Shown here: piece by piece, positions 34,681 through 42,456 of the stretch
Position numbering within the stretch: position 1 is the first letter of the stretch
How the letters are laid out: every line of letters begins with the position of its first letter
DNA from: Rhodopseudomonas sp.
Lineage (GTDB): Bacteria; Pseudomonadota; Alphaproteobacteria; Rhizobiales; Xanthobacteraceae
Direction: 5' to 3'
Assembly: GCA_016124795.1 (NCBI GenBank)
Contig: WGNB01000003.1
Span: forward strand, 62,001-126,000
Length of the DNA stretch: 64,000 nt
The notes under the pieces: generated by a model
Database searches by the model: none
Seen by the model: only the letters and a program-made list of their open reading frames with translations
Told to the model about the DNA's origin: nothing
Translations under genes and position numbers: made by a program

Positions 34681-35511
34681 CTATGCCGCTAACGAACGGG
34701 TATTCTCCAGCGGCGCGTCCACCAGCTCCAGTTCGCAATCGACCGGCGGCACATAGATCCTTTGAAACGTAATCGGCTCGCGCCGGCGACTGGTAGCGAG
34801 AATTTGCAGGCGCATGCAGGTCACACGCGCCGCCACTCCGATCGCCTTGGCGACATCCACCGGCGGCTTCATCACCTTCGCCGTCTGATCGACTGCGAGC
34901 GTCGGCGCGTCGAACTCGTCGCTGAGCACTTGCTTGAGGTTGACGCTTTCCACCGTCGACTTCGGCAGTCTGAGCAACCGCTTGAACCGCGCCATACCGA
35001 AATACATCTCGCTCCAGCATGAAAAACGGTCGTCGATATTAACGAGGCGCCGGATCTGCACGAAGCCGCCGCCATCCGTGCCCAAAGCTCTGATGATATC
35101 CGCATCGCCGTCGACCTGCTCACGACCGACCAATTTGGCGTAGACCGGCAAAAGCGCACCGCTCCGCGGATCGCGGAAACGATAATGCCAGAGTTGGCTA
35201 AGTGCTCGCCGTGTTCCTCGGGCAAAAGTCCCTTTACCGTGCTGACGCTCAACCTCGCCGTCGCGCATCAGCAGGTTCAGCGACTTCTGCGCCGTGCCCA
35301 GACTGATACCCAAAGCCGCGCACAGGTCACGCTCGCCAGGCAGCTTCTCCCCGTCCCGGATCCGTCCAGCGGCGATCATCCTGGCGATAGCGTTGTAAAG
35401 CTGCGCGGTCTTCGACAGACCCGGTTGCTGCGCGTCGCCGAACGCATCGACGATGGTCTGGAGCGCGACGGAACGACCGACGTCTGTCACGGCGATGGCA
35501 CTCCCCTGCAT
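34681..35511 (-). CDS. GntR-family (HutC/UTRA type) transcriptional regulator
   Basis: 276 residues from the ATG at 35511 (the longer frame runs into a non-coding region). The winged helix-turn-helix is at residues 30-95: TAQLYNAIARMIAAGRIRDG, then LPGERDLCAALGISLGTAQKSL and QHGKGTFA. The UTRA effector domain follows. It stands directly upstream of dctPQM on the same strand, 125 bases apart, and probably senses the TRAP substrate. Confidence 0.85.
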   Translation of the reverse strand: MQGSAIAVTDVGRSVALQTIVDAFGDAQQPGLSKTAQLYNAIARMIAAGRIRDGEKLPGERDLCAALGISLGTAQKSLNLLMRDGEVERQHGKGTFARGTRRALSQLWHYRFRDPRSGALLPVYAKLVGREQVDGDADIIRALGTDGGGFVQIRRLVNIDDRFSCWSEMYFGMARFKRLLRLPKSTVESVNLKQVLSDEFDAPTLAVDQTAKVMKPPVDVAKAIGVAARVTCMRLQILATSRRREPITFQRIYVPPVDCELELVDAPLENTRSLAA

Positions 35512-35585
35512 GGTCAATCGGCCCTGTCCTGCGCGAACCTGAAGTCGACGACGCCAGACTGCACCCGCACGACTACAGAGCACAA

Positions 35586-35599
35586 GAGCTATATAGCTC
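35586..35599. promoter_or_regulatory. Perfect 14-base palindrome upstream of the GntR gene
   Basis: GAGCTATATAGCTC is fully symmetric and lies 75 bases upstream of the GntR start. It is A+T-rich at its centre and could be an operator for GntR or part of its promoter. Just beyond it, GCAAAAT is repeated at 35609-35615 and 35620-35626 (11 bases apart, one helical turn). The region 35627-35820 holds nothing else I can name. Confidence 0.45.
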
Positions 35600-35820
35600 A
35601 TTGTTTGGGCAAAATGGGTGCAAAATTTCGCCGGATGGCTGCTTTGCTGAGCGGTCGGCCGGGCCGCCGCGCCGCCCGAACCGCTCAAACGCCTTTGATG
35701 AAGCACGCTATCGCCATCATGAGCGGCTGACTAAAAACATCGACAAGAGCTCCGCCTGCGCAAAGTTTGACCTTGCGACTCCGAGCACGTGGGCCAATGA
35801 TGCCAATGTCCACAAGGTCG

Positions 35821-36016
35821 TGCGGGAGAGATCAACGCACGTGCGTTGGCGCCGAAGGAGCACCCCCCCAGGAAACTCTCAGGCACAAAGACCGCACGGC
35901 TGGACAATCTGGAGAGCGGCACGACGCCTGACCGGCGTCATGCCCACCGAAGGGGAAAGCGTGGCTCGTTCGTGACAAGCCATGCGCAAACTCTCAGGTA
36001 CCGCGGACAGATGGGG
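35821..36016 (+). ncRNA. Tandem glycine riboswitch
   Basis: Two glycine aptamers in a row. Aptamer 1 (about 35822-35913) has GGGAGAG, GCCGAAGGAGCA at 35851, GGAAACTCTCAGGCA at 35871 and TGGACA at 35901. Aptamer 2 (about 35908-36015) has TGGAGAG, CACCGAAGGGGAAAGC at 35945, CAAACTCTCAGGTACC at 35986 and GGACAGA at 36005. These are the conserved core elements of the gcvT-type RNA in the known order. It precedes a flavin-dependent amino acid oxidase gene on the same strand, so glycine probably raises its expression. Confidence 0.92.
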
Positions 36017-36022
36017 ATCGAC

Positions 36023-36041
36023 GTTCCGTCATCGACGGAAC
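36023..36041 (+). promoter_or_regulatory. Hairpin between the riboswitch and the start codon
   Basis: GTTCCGTC at 36023-36030 pairs with GACGGAAC at 36034-36041 around a 3-base loop. It is 7 bases after the second aptamer and ends 17 bases before the GGAG ribosome site at 36059. With no T run it is not a standard terminator. It may be part of the expression platform, or a stem that competes with pairing to the ribosome site. Confidence 0.5.
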
Positions 36042-36069
36042 AAATGTGACCCTATCGCGGAGCAGTATC

Positions 36070-37308
36070 GTGCCTCACCATATCGCCGTAATCGGCGCCG
36101 GCATTACCGGCGTCACTACAGCCTATTTGCTATCGCAGGAAGGCTATCAGGTCAGCCTCATCGAGCAGCAGCGCTATCCCGCCATGGAGACGTCGTTCGC
36201 CAATGGCGGGCAACTTTCCGCCAGCAATGCCGAAGTGTGGAATCGCTGGCCGACCGTGCTCAAGGGCCTTTCCTGGATGCTGCGCAACGACGCGCCGCTC
36301 CTCGTCAATCCCAAGCCCAATTGGCACAAGCTGTCATGGATGGCCGAATTTTTCTGGAACATCCGCCACTACAAAGCCAACACAATCGCGACTGCCCGGC
36401 TTGCGATCGCGGCCCGCGAAGAATTGTTCGCGATGGCGGAGCGCGAAAATATAGACTTCGACCACGAGAAACGCGGCATTCTGCATGTCTACCGCAACAA
36501 GGACGACTACGATCACGCCTGTGTCGTCAACAACCTCTTGAGCCAGGGCGGACTGGATCGGCGCGCCGTATCGGATACGGAAATCCGGAGCATCGAGCCC
36601 GCGTTGCAAGAGCGCTTCCACGGCGGCTTCTTTACAGAATCGGACTCAACCGGCGACATTCACAAATTTACTCGCGGCCTTGCCCGCGCCTGCGAGCGGC
36701 ACGGAGTCCGGCTCTTATCCGACCGCACCGTGCTGACGATCGATGGCGACCAAACCGGCGTTCGGCTTGCCACGACAGCCGGGCCCTGCCCCGGTCCACG
36801 CGATATCGTCGAGGCCGATGGCGTTGTGATATGCGCGGGTGTCGCCAGCCGCAAACTCGCGCGCGACCTCGGCGACCGGCTCAACATCTACCCGGTCAAA
36901 GGCTACTCGATCACGGTTAATCTGGCGGACGCCGTGTCCCGCACCGCCGCGCCCTGGGTCAGCATCCTCGACGACGATGCCAAGATCGTCACCAGCCGCC
37001 TTGGACCGGACCGGTTCCGTGTCGCCGGCACCGCCGAATTCAACGATTTCAATCGAGATATTCGCGACGATCGGGTCCGCCCTCTGATCGCCTGGACGCG
37101 CCGGCTTTTCCCGGATGTCGATACCGACAGCGTGATTCCATGGAGCGGCTTACGCCCAATGATGCCGACCATGATGCCGACGGTCCGCACCAGCCGGCGA
37201 CAGCGGGTGTTCTATAACACCGGGCACGGCCATCTCGGCTGGACGCTCGCCGGCATCACTGCACGGATGACCGTCGATCTCATCCAACAGACGATCCGAC
37301 CTACCTGA
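36070..37308 (+). CDS. FAD-dependent amino acid oxidase/dehydrogenase (DadA / glycine oxidase-like)
   Basis: 412 residues from the GTG at 36070, chosen because GGAG is 8 bases upstream and the protein then begins VPHHIAVIGAGITG; a GTG at 36046 is possible. The Rossmann motif GAGITGVTTAYLL with an acidic end (LIEQQ) binds FAD. GIL and STGDIHKF near residue 200 and the C-terminal GHGHLGWTLA segment are typical of D-amino acid dehydrogenase small subunits. It is under a glycine riboswitch, so glycine or a D-amino acid is the likely substrate, giving an imino acid. Confidence 0.88.
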   Translation: MPHHIAVIGAGITGVTTAYLLSQEGYQVSLIEQQRYPAMETSFANGGQLSASNAEVWNRWPTVLKGLSWMLRNDAPLLVNPKPNWHKLSWMAEFFWNIRHYKANTIATARLAIAAREELFAMAERENIDFDHEKRGILHVYRNKDDYDHACVVNNLLSQGGLDRRAVSDTEIRSIEPALQERFHGGFFTESDSTGDIHKFTRGLARACERHGVRLLSDRTVLTIDGDQTGVRLATTAGPCPGPRDIVEADGVVICAGVASRKLARDLGDRLNIYPVKGYSITVNLADAVSRTAAPWVSILDDDAKIVTSRLGPDRFRVAGTAEFNDFNRDIRDDRVRPLIAWTRRLFPDVDTDSVIPWSGLRPMMPTMMPTVRTSRRQRVFYNTGHGHLGWTLAGITARMTVDLIQQTIRPT

Positions 37309-37440
37309 GGCCCGCCGCCGACCGCTTGCAATGACTGCTTGCGAGTGCCGGCCGGCCTAGCGACCTTTCGCCAAGGCCAGGCCAGCACCCGTTTCATCAT
37401 GCTTTTCTTGCTCTCACATTTGGAATGAGTTCAGCCGTTC

Positions 37441-37644
37441 ATGACCGCAACGTCCGCCCCTCAACGTTCTCGCAATGCTTGTCGTTACTGCCAAGGAAAA
37501 TTCGGCCTGATCCGGTACCGCAGAGCCGGACGACAATATTGTTCTCGCCTCTGTCATCAGTCAGATGGCGTCAATGCCGTAACGCCCAGCAAGGCATGGG
37601 CTTTCCTGACCGCCTGGATGCACGGACTGGCCGGGAGCCGTTAG
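37441..37644 (+). CDS. Small zinc-ribbon-like protein
   Basis: 67 residues. The segment CRYCQGKFGLIRYR-16 residues-later-CSRLC contains a C-x2-C and a C-x3-C pair, the pattern of short zinc-binding proteins frequent in Bradyrhizobium and relatives (a recollection, not a search). The frame is short and lacks a clear ribosome site, but the spaced Cys pairs make chance coding unlikely. The function is unknown; it may bind nucleic acid. It is followed by the convergent RidA gene. Confidence 0.55.
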   Translation: MTATSAPQRSRNACRYCQGKFGLIRYRRAGRQYCSRLCHQSDGVNAVTPSKAWAFLTAWMHGLAGSR

Positions 37645-37698
37645 CGGCAAACGCCTCATTCGACCAGACCGCTGAGGATAACTTCAGCAACCTGTGTC

Positions 37699-38091
37699 TC
37701 AACCTGTCGCCAAAGCGATCGCTTCGACTTCGATCTTGAAACCGAAATGCAGTCCGGGCGCTGGCACCACCGCCCGCGCCGGCCGCGCGATGCCTGCCCA
37801 CTCGGCGTAGATCGCATTGAAGACCGGCCAATCGTTTATGTCAGCAACATAGACCCGCACTTGCGTCAACCGATCGACCGAACTACCGGCGGCCACCAGC
37901 GCGACCTTGACATTCTCGAGCGCCTGCCGCGCCTGACTTTCGAATGGCGCTTCATTCAGCTTGCTGCCGTCGGCGGCAATCGGCAACTGCCCGGACACGA
38001 ACACAAAGCCGCCGCCCACCACGGCATGGCTGTAATGACCGCCCGGCTTGGCCACGGCTTCCGGATTAATCGCGACAATTCCTTCAATCAA
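37699..38091 (-). CDS. RidA family protein (2-iminobutanoate/2-iminopropanoate deaminase-like)
   Basis: 130 residues from a TTG at 38091, which has GGGAG eight bases upstream; a GTG at 38100 is an alternative. The core matches RidA: YSHAVVGGGFVFVSGQLP, a TQVRVYVADI strand and the catalytic-type motif RPARAVVPAP with the Arg present. RidA hydrolyses reactive imines made by amino acid oxidases or PLP enzymes. Its closeness to the flavin amino acid oxidase fits removal of that enzyme's imino product. It is probably co-transcribed with the LysR gene upstream. Confidence 0.85.
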   Translation of the reverse strand: MIEGIVAINPEAVAKPGGHYSHAVVGGGFVFVSGQLPIAADGSKLNEAPFESQARQALENVKVALVAAGSSVDRLTQVRVYVADINDWPVFNAIYAEWAGIARPARAVVPAPGLHFGFKIEVEAIALATG

Positions 38092-38152
38092 AGCAAACAC
38101 TCCCGATACGGATAATACCGACTTATACGGCACCGACAGCCCCAACCTGGGC

Positions 38153-39040
38153 TTATAATCGATGCATGACCCAATCGCGGAATGCCTTTACCATCGGCAT
38201 TTCCGCCCGTTCAAGCGACGACACGACGTGATAGCCTGCCAGCGACGGCAGACGCACCGAGAACGGCTCGACCAGAACGCCGGACGCCAGATCTGCCGCT
38301 ACAACGGCAGTACGTCCCATCACGACGCCTAGTCCATCGACCGCCGCCTGGATCGACGGAAACAGCAGATCGCAAGCAATCTCATCCTCGAACTCAAGAT
38401 CGGGCACACCGGCCTGCTCCAGCCACATCGGCCACTCGTCCCGCAATGCGAAAGATGACGTGCGGATCACGGTGTGTTTCCGCAGATCCTGCGGCCTGCG
38501 CAGCTTCAGACCCGTCTTGAGCAATCGCGGGCTGCAAACCGGAAACACTTCCTCTTCAGCGATCTTATGGGCCTCAAAGCCACGCCAGTCGCCGGTGCCG
38601 TAACGAATCGCGACGTCGTAATCATGGTGTTGCAGCAGATCGAACGACACCACGGTTCCGATCCGCAACAGGATGTCCGGGTACATTCGCCGGAAATCCT
38701 TGAGCCGCGGAAACAGACATTTAACGGCAAACGCGGTGAGACACGCCACCGTCAGCACATTGCCGCGATTGCCGTCGAGTACCCGATCGGTCGCCGCCGT
38801 GATCTGGGTGATCGCGCTGCGCACGGATGTCAAATATTCATGTCCGACGTCGGTCAGCCGGATAGCGTTGCGATGCCGCGTAAAAAGCGGAATTTGCAGG
38901 AGGTCTTCGAGATTCTTGATCTGGTGACTGACCGCGGTCTGCGTCAGATTCAATTCGGACGCCGCGCGGGTGAAGCTCTGGTGCCGGGCCGCCGCTTCGA
39001 AAGCACGCAAGCACATAATGGAAGGCAACGGCTTCCGCAT
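38153..39040 (-). CDS. LysR-family transcriptional regulator (GcvA-like)
   Basis: 295 residues. The N-terminus MRKPLPSIMCLRAFEAAARHQSFTRAA followed by LTQTAVSHQIKNLED is the GcvA-type helix-turn-helix. The effector domain includes DYDVAIRYGTGDWRG near residue 135, also typical of GcvA-like proteins. GcvA controls glycine cleavage in enteric bacteria. Here it neighbours RidA and a glycine-riboswitch gene on one side and the Rieske operon on the other, and is divergent from the latter, its most likely target. Confidence 0.88.
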   Translation of the reverse strand: MRKPLPSIMCLRAFEAAARHQSFTRAASELNLTQTAVSHQIKNLEDLLQIPLFTRHRNAIRLTDVGHEYLTSVRSAITQITAATDRVLDGNRGNVLTVACLTAFAVKCLFPRLKDFRRMYPDILLRIGTVVSFDLLQHHDYDVAIRYGTGDWRGFEAHKIAEEEVFPVCSPRLLKTGLKLRRPQDLRKHTVIRTSSFALRDEWPMWLEQAGVPDLEFEDEIACDLLFPSIQAAVDGLGVVMGRTAVVAADLASGVLVEPFSVRLPSLAGYHVVSSLERAEMPMVKAFRDWVMHRL

Positions 39041-39086
39041 GAATCGTGGCTTTGACCGGTTCGGGGACGAGCGAACATCAAGGTAT

Positions 39087-39115
39087 CAATATTTCTCATG
39101 TCATGTCCAATATTT
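39087..39115. promoter_or_regulatory. Direct repeat CAATATTT in the LysR/Rieske intergenic region
   Basis: CAATATTT occurs at 39087-39094 and again at 39108-39115, 21 bases apart, which is two helical turns. The 162-base gap between the divergent LysR gene (39040) and the Rieske gene (39203) is otherwise GC-rich. Such phased A+T-rich repeats fit LysR half-sites and the divergent promoters. Confidence 0.5.
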
Positions 39116-39202
39116 TATGCTTTGCCTCCCGGCGCGCCGTTGCCGATACATCCTCCCGAAGTCTGACCCAGACAGACACTCAACAGGGAAGAGCACCGAG
39201 CG

Positions 39203-39568
39203 ATGTCGGAACTGTTCGTCTGCAACGCCGCCGAACTTGTCGAAGGCGGACGCAAGCTGATTGCCAACGGCGCCGACCAGATCGGCGTCCTTCGCGCCGG
39301 CGGCGCGCTGCATGCCTTTCTCAATGTCTGTCCGCATCAGGGCGGCCCGGTTTGCGAAGGCCTAGTCGTCCATAAGGTCGAAGAAATCATCGACGCCGAT
39401 AAGACCTATCGTGGCATGCGGTTCAATGCCGATGTGCTGCATATCGTCTGCCCTTGGCACGGCTGGGAGTTCAATATCGCGACGGGGCGTTGCGCCGGTG
39501 ACGGCAAACTCGCACTGAAGCGATATCCCGTGATCGAACGTGACGGTGGCATCTATGTCGCGATCTAA
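39203..39568 (+). CDS. Rieske-type [2Fe-2S] ferredoxin
   Basis: 121 residues, one Rieske domain. Cluster ligands are CPHQGG near residue 41 (C-x-H) and CPWHGWEF near residue 83 (C-x2-H), a longer than usual spacing of about 40 residues because of an insert, VVHKVEEIIDADKTYRGMR. Single-domain Rieske proteins of this type pass electrons to oxygenases, but no oxygenase or reductase gene is in the operon. First gene of the plus-strand operon. Confidence 0.88.
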   Translation: MSELFVCNAAELVEGGRKLIANGADQIGVLRAGGALHAFLNVCPHQGGPVCEGLVVHKVEEIIDADKTYRGMRFNADVLHIVCPWHGWEFNIATGRCAGDGKLALKRYPVIERDGGIYVAI

Positions 39569-39908
39569 CGCACAGACAATCGCACCGGCCGATATCGACG
39601 TCGAAGCGCTTCGGCGCGAGGTCGAGAACCTCGTTGAACGCATGGACGATACTGCCGGCCTCATTGACGCCTTGGTCGACCGTGGCGCGGGTGAATGCCT
39701 GCCCGACGCGGCCTTGCAGGGGCTCTTCAAAGCCTGCGTCCGGCTTTACGCCCAAAAGATCGACGCCGGCGACCGAATCACGCCCTGCGGCAACACCGCC
39801 GATATCAGCGCCACAAGCATCATGGTCACCACTTCCGGCCTGCTGAAAGGTGCCAACCTCGAGCTGTTCGAGCTTGGCATGTGGCAGAGCTTTTCGGGCA
39901 CCCGTTAA
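39555..39908 (+). CDS. Unrecognised small protein in the Rieske-amidohydrolase operon
   Basis: 117 residues from the ATG at 39555, overlapping the Rieske gene by 14 bases (a GTG at 39540 would give 122). It is helical, acidic, with DIDVEALRREVENLVERMDD and a C-terminal GMWQSFSGTR. It has a possible C-G-N-T Cys but no recognisable motif, no signal peptide and no membrane segment. Tight placement between the Rieske and amidohydrolase genes suggests it works with them, possibly as a small subunit. Confidence 0.6.
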   Translation: MSRSNAQTIAPADIDVEALRREVENLVERMDDTAGLIDALVDRGAGECLPDAALQGLFKACVRLYAQKIDAGDRITPCGNTADISATSIMVTTSGLLKGANLELFELGMWQSFSGTR

Positions 39909-39918
39909 GAGGCATTCG

Positions 39919-41145
39919 ATGCGCATCCGTTCCAGCGACCCCGCTTACGACCTTCATATCGAAGGCTATAACACCAGCCATCATCTCGGAAACGCGCGCA
40001 AACAGGCCGACGCGCGCGGGCTCGACGACGTCCTGATCGTCGACGTCGACTGCCACCACTACGAAACCGACAATTTTGAACCGATTCTGGAATTCATCGA
40101 CGACCCGGCGCTGCGCCATATCGCGTTGAATACCTATAAATACAAGGGTCCGGCGGCCATGCTGTACGACCAGCCCGGCTATCAGGATGTCGGCGGTCGC
40201 GTCACCCGCTACCTGACCCGTAAAGGCGAGAAGATCGAGGAGACCGGCGGCCACCGCGAAGTCGAACAAACGCTGCGCTGGATGAACGCACTCAGCGTCG
40301 ACTATGCCTGTCTGTTTCCGACCCCGATGCTGTTTCTCGGGCTGCACCCGCAGGCCGAAGTCGAGGTTGCCCTGGCGCGGGCCTATAACCGCTGGATTAC
40401 TGAAGTCATCCTGCCGTCAAACCCGCGGCTGCGTTCGATGCTCTATCTTCCATTCAACGATCCGGAAGCGACCTATCGGACCGTCAATGAATTCGCCGGC
40501 AAGCCTGGCGTCATCGGTTTCATGGTGGTGTCGACGCGCTACAAGCCGGTTTACGAAAACGCCTATATGAAGACCTATGCTTTCCTCGAGGAAGCCGGCC
40601 TGCCGCTATCGTTTCACGCGTCCTATCACTGGAACGACCAACTAACGTCCTTGAGCAACCGGTTCATCACCGCGCATGCTGTTGGCTTCACGTTTTTCAA
40701 CGCCGTCCATTGTGCAAACTGGGTCGTCAACGGACTGCCCGAGCGTTTCCCCAAGCTCAAGGTGATCTGGATTGAGTCGGGCCTCGCCTGGATTCCCTGG
40801 CTGATGCAACGTCTCGACAACGATTTCCGGATGCGGACTTCAGAAGCACCGGCGCTCAAGCGACTGCCGAGCGAGTACATGCGCGATATGTTCTATACAA
40901 CGCAGCCTATGGAAATGGTGAACAACCAGGAAGCGCTCGAACTCACCTTCAAGATGATCAACGCCGACACGCAATTGCTCTATTCGTCTGACTATCCGCA
41001 CTGGGACATGGATCTGCCGAGCACCATCTGGGACCTGCCGTTCCTCAAGGAACAGTCCAAGCGTAACATCCTCGGCCTTAACGCCAAACGGGTCTTCAAC
41101 CTCGATATCAGCAATCAATTTCCCAATGGTGTGAAGGGCGGATAG
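39919..41145 (+). CDS. Amidohydrolase family protein (ACMSD / gamma-resorcylate decarboxylase-like TIM barrel)
   Basis: 408 residues from the ATG at 39919 with AAGAGG upstream; a longer frame from 39850 lies in the previous gene. Metal-site motifs of amidohydrolase-2 proteins are visible: VDVDCHHYE near residue 35, SFHASYHWND near 235, WIESGLAWIPWL near 285 and YSSDYPHWD near 358. Relatives decarboxylate or hydrolyse aromatic or dienoic acids. Expected to be a cytoplasmic Zn or Mn enzyme of a ring-cleavage type pathway. Confidence 0.85.
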   Translation: MRIRSSDPAYDLHIEGYNTSHHLGNARKQADARGLDDVLIVDVDCHHYETDNFEPILEFIDDPALRHIALNTYKYKGPAAMLYDQPGYQDVGGRVTRYLTRKGEKIEETGGHREVEQTLRWMNALSVDYACLFPTPMLFLGLHPQAEVEVALARAYNRWITEVILPSNPRLRSMLYLPFNDPEATYRTVNEFAGKPGVIGFMVVSTRYKPVYENAYMKTYAFLEEAGLPLSFHASYHWNDQLTSLSNRFITAHAVGFTFFNAVHCANWVVNGLPERFPKLKVIWIESGLAWIPWLMQRLDNDFRMRTSEAPALKRLPSEYMRDMFYTTQPMEMVNNQEALELTFKMINADTQLLYSSDYPHWDMDLPSTIWDLPFLKEQSKRNILGLNAKRVFNLDISNQFPNGVKGG

Positions 41146-41159
41146 CGCGCGGGATGGCG

Positions 41160-41183
41160 ATGGGTGCCAGTAACGGCATCCAT
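41160..41183 (+). other. Stem-loop between the amidohydrolase and TPP-decarboxylase genes
   Basis: ATGGGTGCC at 41160-41168 pairs with GGCATCCAT at 41175-41183 (9 bp, one G-U) around a 6-base loop, 14 bases after the amidohydrolase stop. An A+T-rich stretch (41195-41270) follows, containing CCTGAAATCAGG, a short palindrome. The 183-base gap may therefore hold partial termination and a second promoter. Confidence 0.4.
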
Positions 41184-41328
41184 GAGCGCATTTCATGTTC
41201 TGAATGAATTTAATTCGATTGCCGCCTGAAATCAGGTCTGGTCACTTGCGAATTATATTTCTCTCCGCTGCAGAGGCCGCGCGCGGCCGGCAGGTGAAGC
41301 CTCATCAAGACAACCGCGAGACGTGCCG

Positions 41329-41847
41329 ATGGCCGATGGCCAAAACACATTGTCAGGGAGTAGAATCCTGGCCGCGGTCAAAGCCAGCGGCGTCAGCTTC
41401 GTTCTGTCGGTACCAGACATCACGACCAGCGACGGCCTGTTAAGGCCATTGGCCAACGACAAGGAATTAAGGCTGATCCGCGTCAGCAAGGAAGATGAAA
41501 CCATCGGCATCAGCGCGGGCTTGTGGGCCTGCAACACGAAATCGCTGATCCTGATTCAGAACACCGGCTTTCTCGATTCGATCAACGCCATCCGCTGCAT
41601 CGGCGTCGAATATCGGCTGCCGATCTGCATGATGATCGGCTTGCTGGAAAAGGAATCCGGACGCCCACCGTCACGGTCCGACAAGTTCGGCGTCAAGATC
41701 GTCGAACCGATCCTCGACGTACTCGGAATTGACCACGCCCTGATCGACAACGATGACGATGTCGAAAGGATCACACCGGCAATTTTGAATGCCTATCGGG
41801 ACTCGCGTCCGGTCGCGCTTCTGATCGGGCGGAGTCCGCAGCCATGA
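41329..41847 (+). CDS. TPP-dependent decarboxylase alpha subunit (sulfopyruvate/phosphonopyruvate decarboxylase ComD-like)
   Basis: 172 residues, only the pyrimidine-binding domain of a thiamine diphosphate enzyme. The expected activating Glu is in VSKEDETIGISAG near residue 50. VPDITTSDGL and LIQNTGFLDSINAI also match the ComD pattern. It needs the separate beta subunit encoded next, with which it overlaps by ATGA. Coenzyme M synthesis is unlikely in this organism, so a different 2-oxo acid is probably decarboxylated. Start is ATG 41329 or GTG 41323; the ribosome site is weak. Confidence 0.8.
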   Translation: MADGQNTLSGSRILAAVKASGVSFVLSVPDITTSDGLLRPLANDKELRLIRVSKEDETIGISAGLWACNTKSLILIQNTGFLDSINAIRCIGVEYRLPICMMIGLLEKESGRPPSRSDKFGVKIVEPILDVLGIDHALIDNDDDVERITPAILNAYRDSRPVALLIGRSPQP

Positions 41848-42407
41848 AGCGCGACGAGGCCTTTCGCATCCTGGCGCGCCACCTCGCCGGGGACATCGTC
41901 GTTGCGACCTATACATCGGCATTCGAATGGCTGGTGGCCCGCCCGGACGATCCGCTTAACTATGTCGCGGTCGGCGTCATGGGGCTCGCCTCCTCGCATG
42001 GCCTCGGCCTGGCGCTCGGCCGGCCGACACGCCGCGTCGTGGTCCTCGACGGCGATGGCAGCCTGCTGATGAATCTCGGGACGCTCGCGACCATTGCCGC
42101 GACAGCGCCGCCAAACCTCTATCATTTCGTCTGCGAAAACGGCAGCTACGAGGCGAATGGCGGCCATCCGATCCCCGGCCAGGGCATCATCGATTTTGCC
42201 GGTCTCGCCACATCGGCCGGTTATCGCGCCAGCCACCGTATCGGCGAACTCCACGATCTTGAGACAAAACTGCCGGCACTTCTCGCGCAGCAAGGGCCTG
42301 TCTTTGTCGACCTCAAAGTTACCGCGGGAGTAGCGCCTCCAAAGAACTATCCGCACCTGCATAGCGCCGAGGCGCGTGCGGCATTCCGCAGGGCCATCAA
42401 TCCATAA
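41844..42407 (+). CDS. TPP-dependent decarboxylase beta subunit (ComE-like)
   Basis: 187 residues, the pyrophosphate-binding domain. The TPP motif begins with LDGDGSLLMNLG near residue 70 and ends with the Asn of CENGSYEANGG near residue 100, then GIIDFAGLATSAG. With the alpha subunit it should form a full decarboxylase acting on a short 2-oxo acid such as sulfopyruvate, phosphonopyruvate or an analogue. The TctC-like gene begins 49 bases later. Confidence 0.82.
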   Translation: MKRDEAFRILARHLAGDIVVATYTSAFEWLVARPDDPLNYVAVGVMGLASSHGLGLALGRPTRRVVVLDGDGSLLMNLGTLATIAATAPPNLYHFVCENGSYEANGGHPIPGQGIIDFAGLATSAGYRASHRIGELHDLETKLPALLAQQGPVFVDLKVTAGVAPPKNYPHLHSAEARAAFRRAINP

Positions 42408-42456
42408 GAATTCGGAACAACCGAACTGATCCAACAAAAAAGCAGGGAGAGATAAA

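Noticed and set aside
34556-35020. N-terminal extension of the dctP frame
   Set aside because: Overlaps the GntR gene and lacks a signal peptide; the Tat signal starts at 34555.
41329-42407. Coenzyme M biosynthesis genes comD/comE
   Set aside because: No other coenzyme M genes are in the window and the operon context is catabolic; only the enzyme family is claimed.
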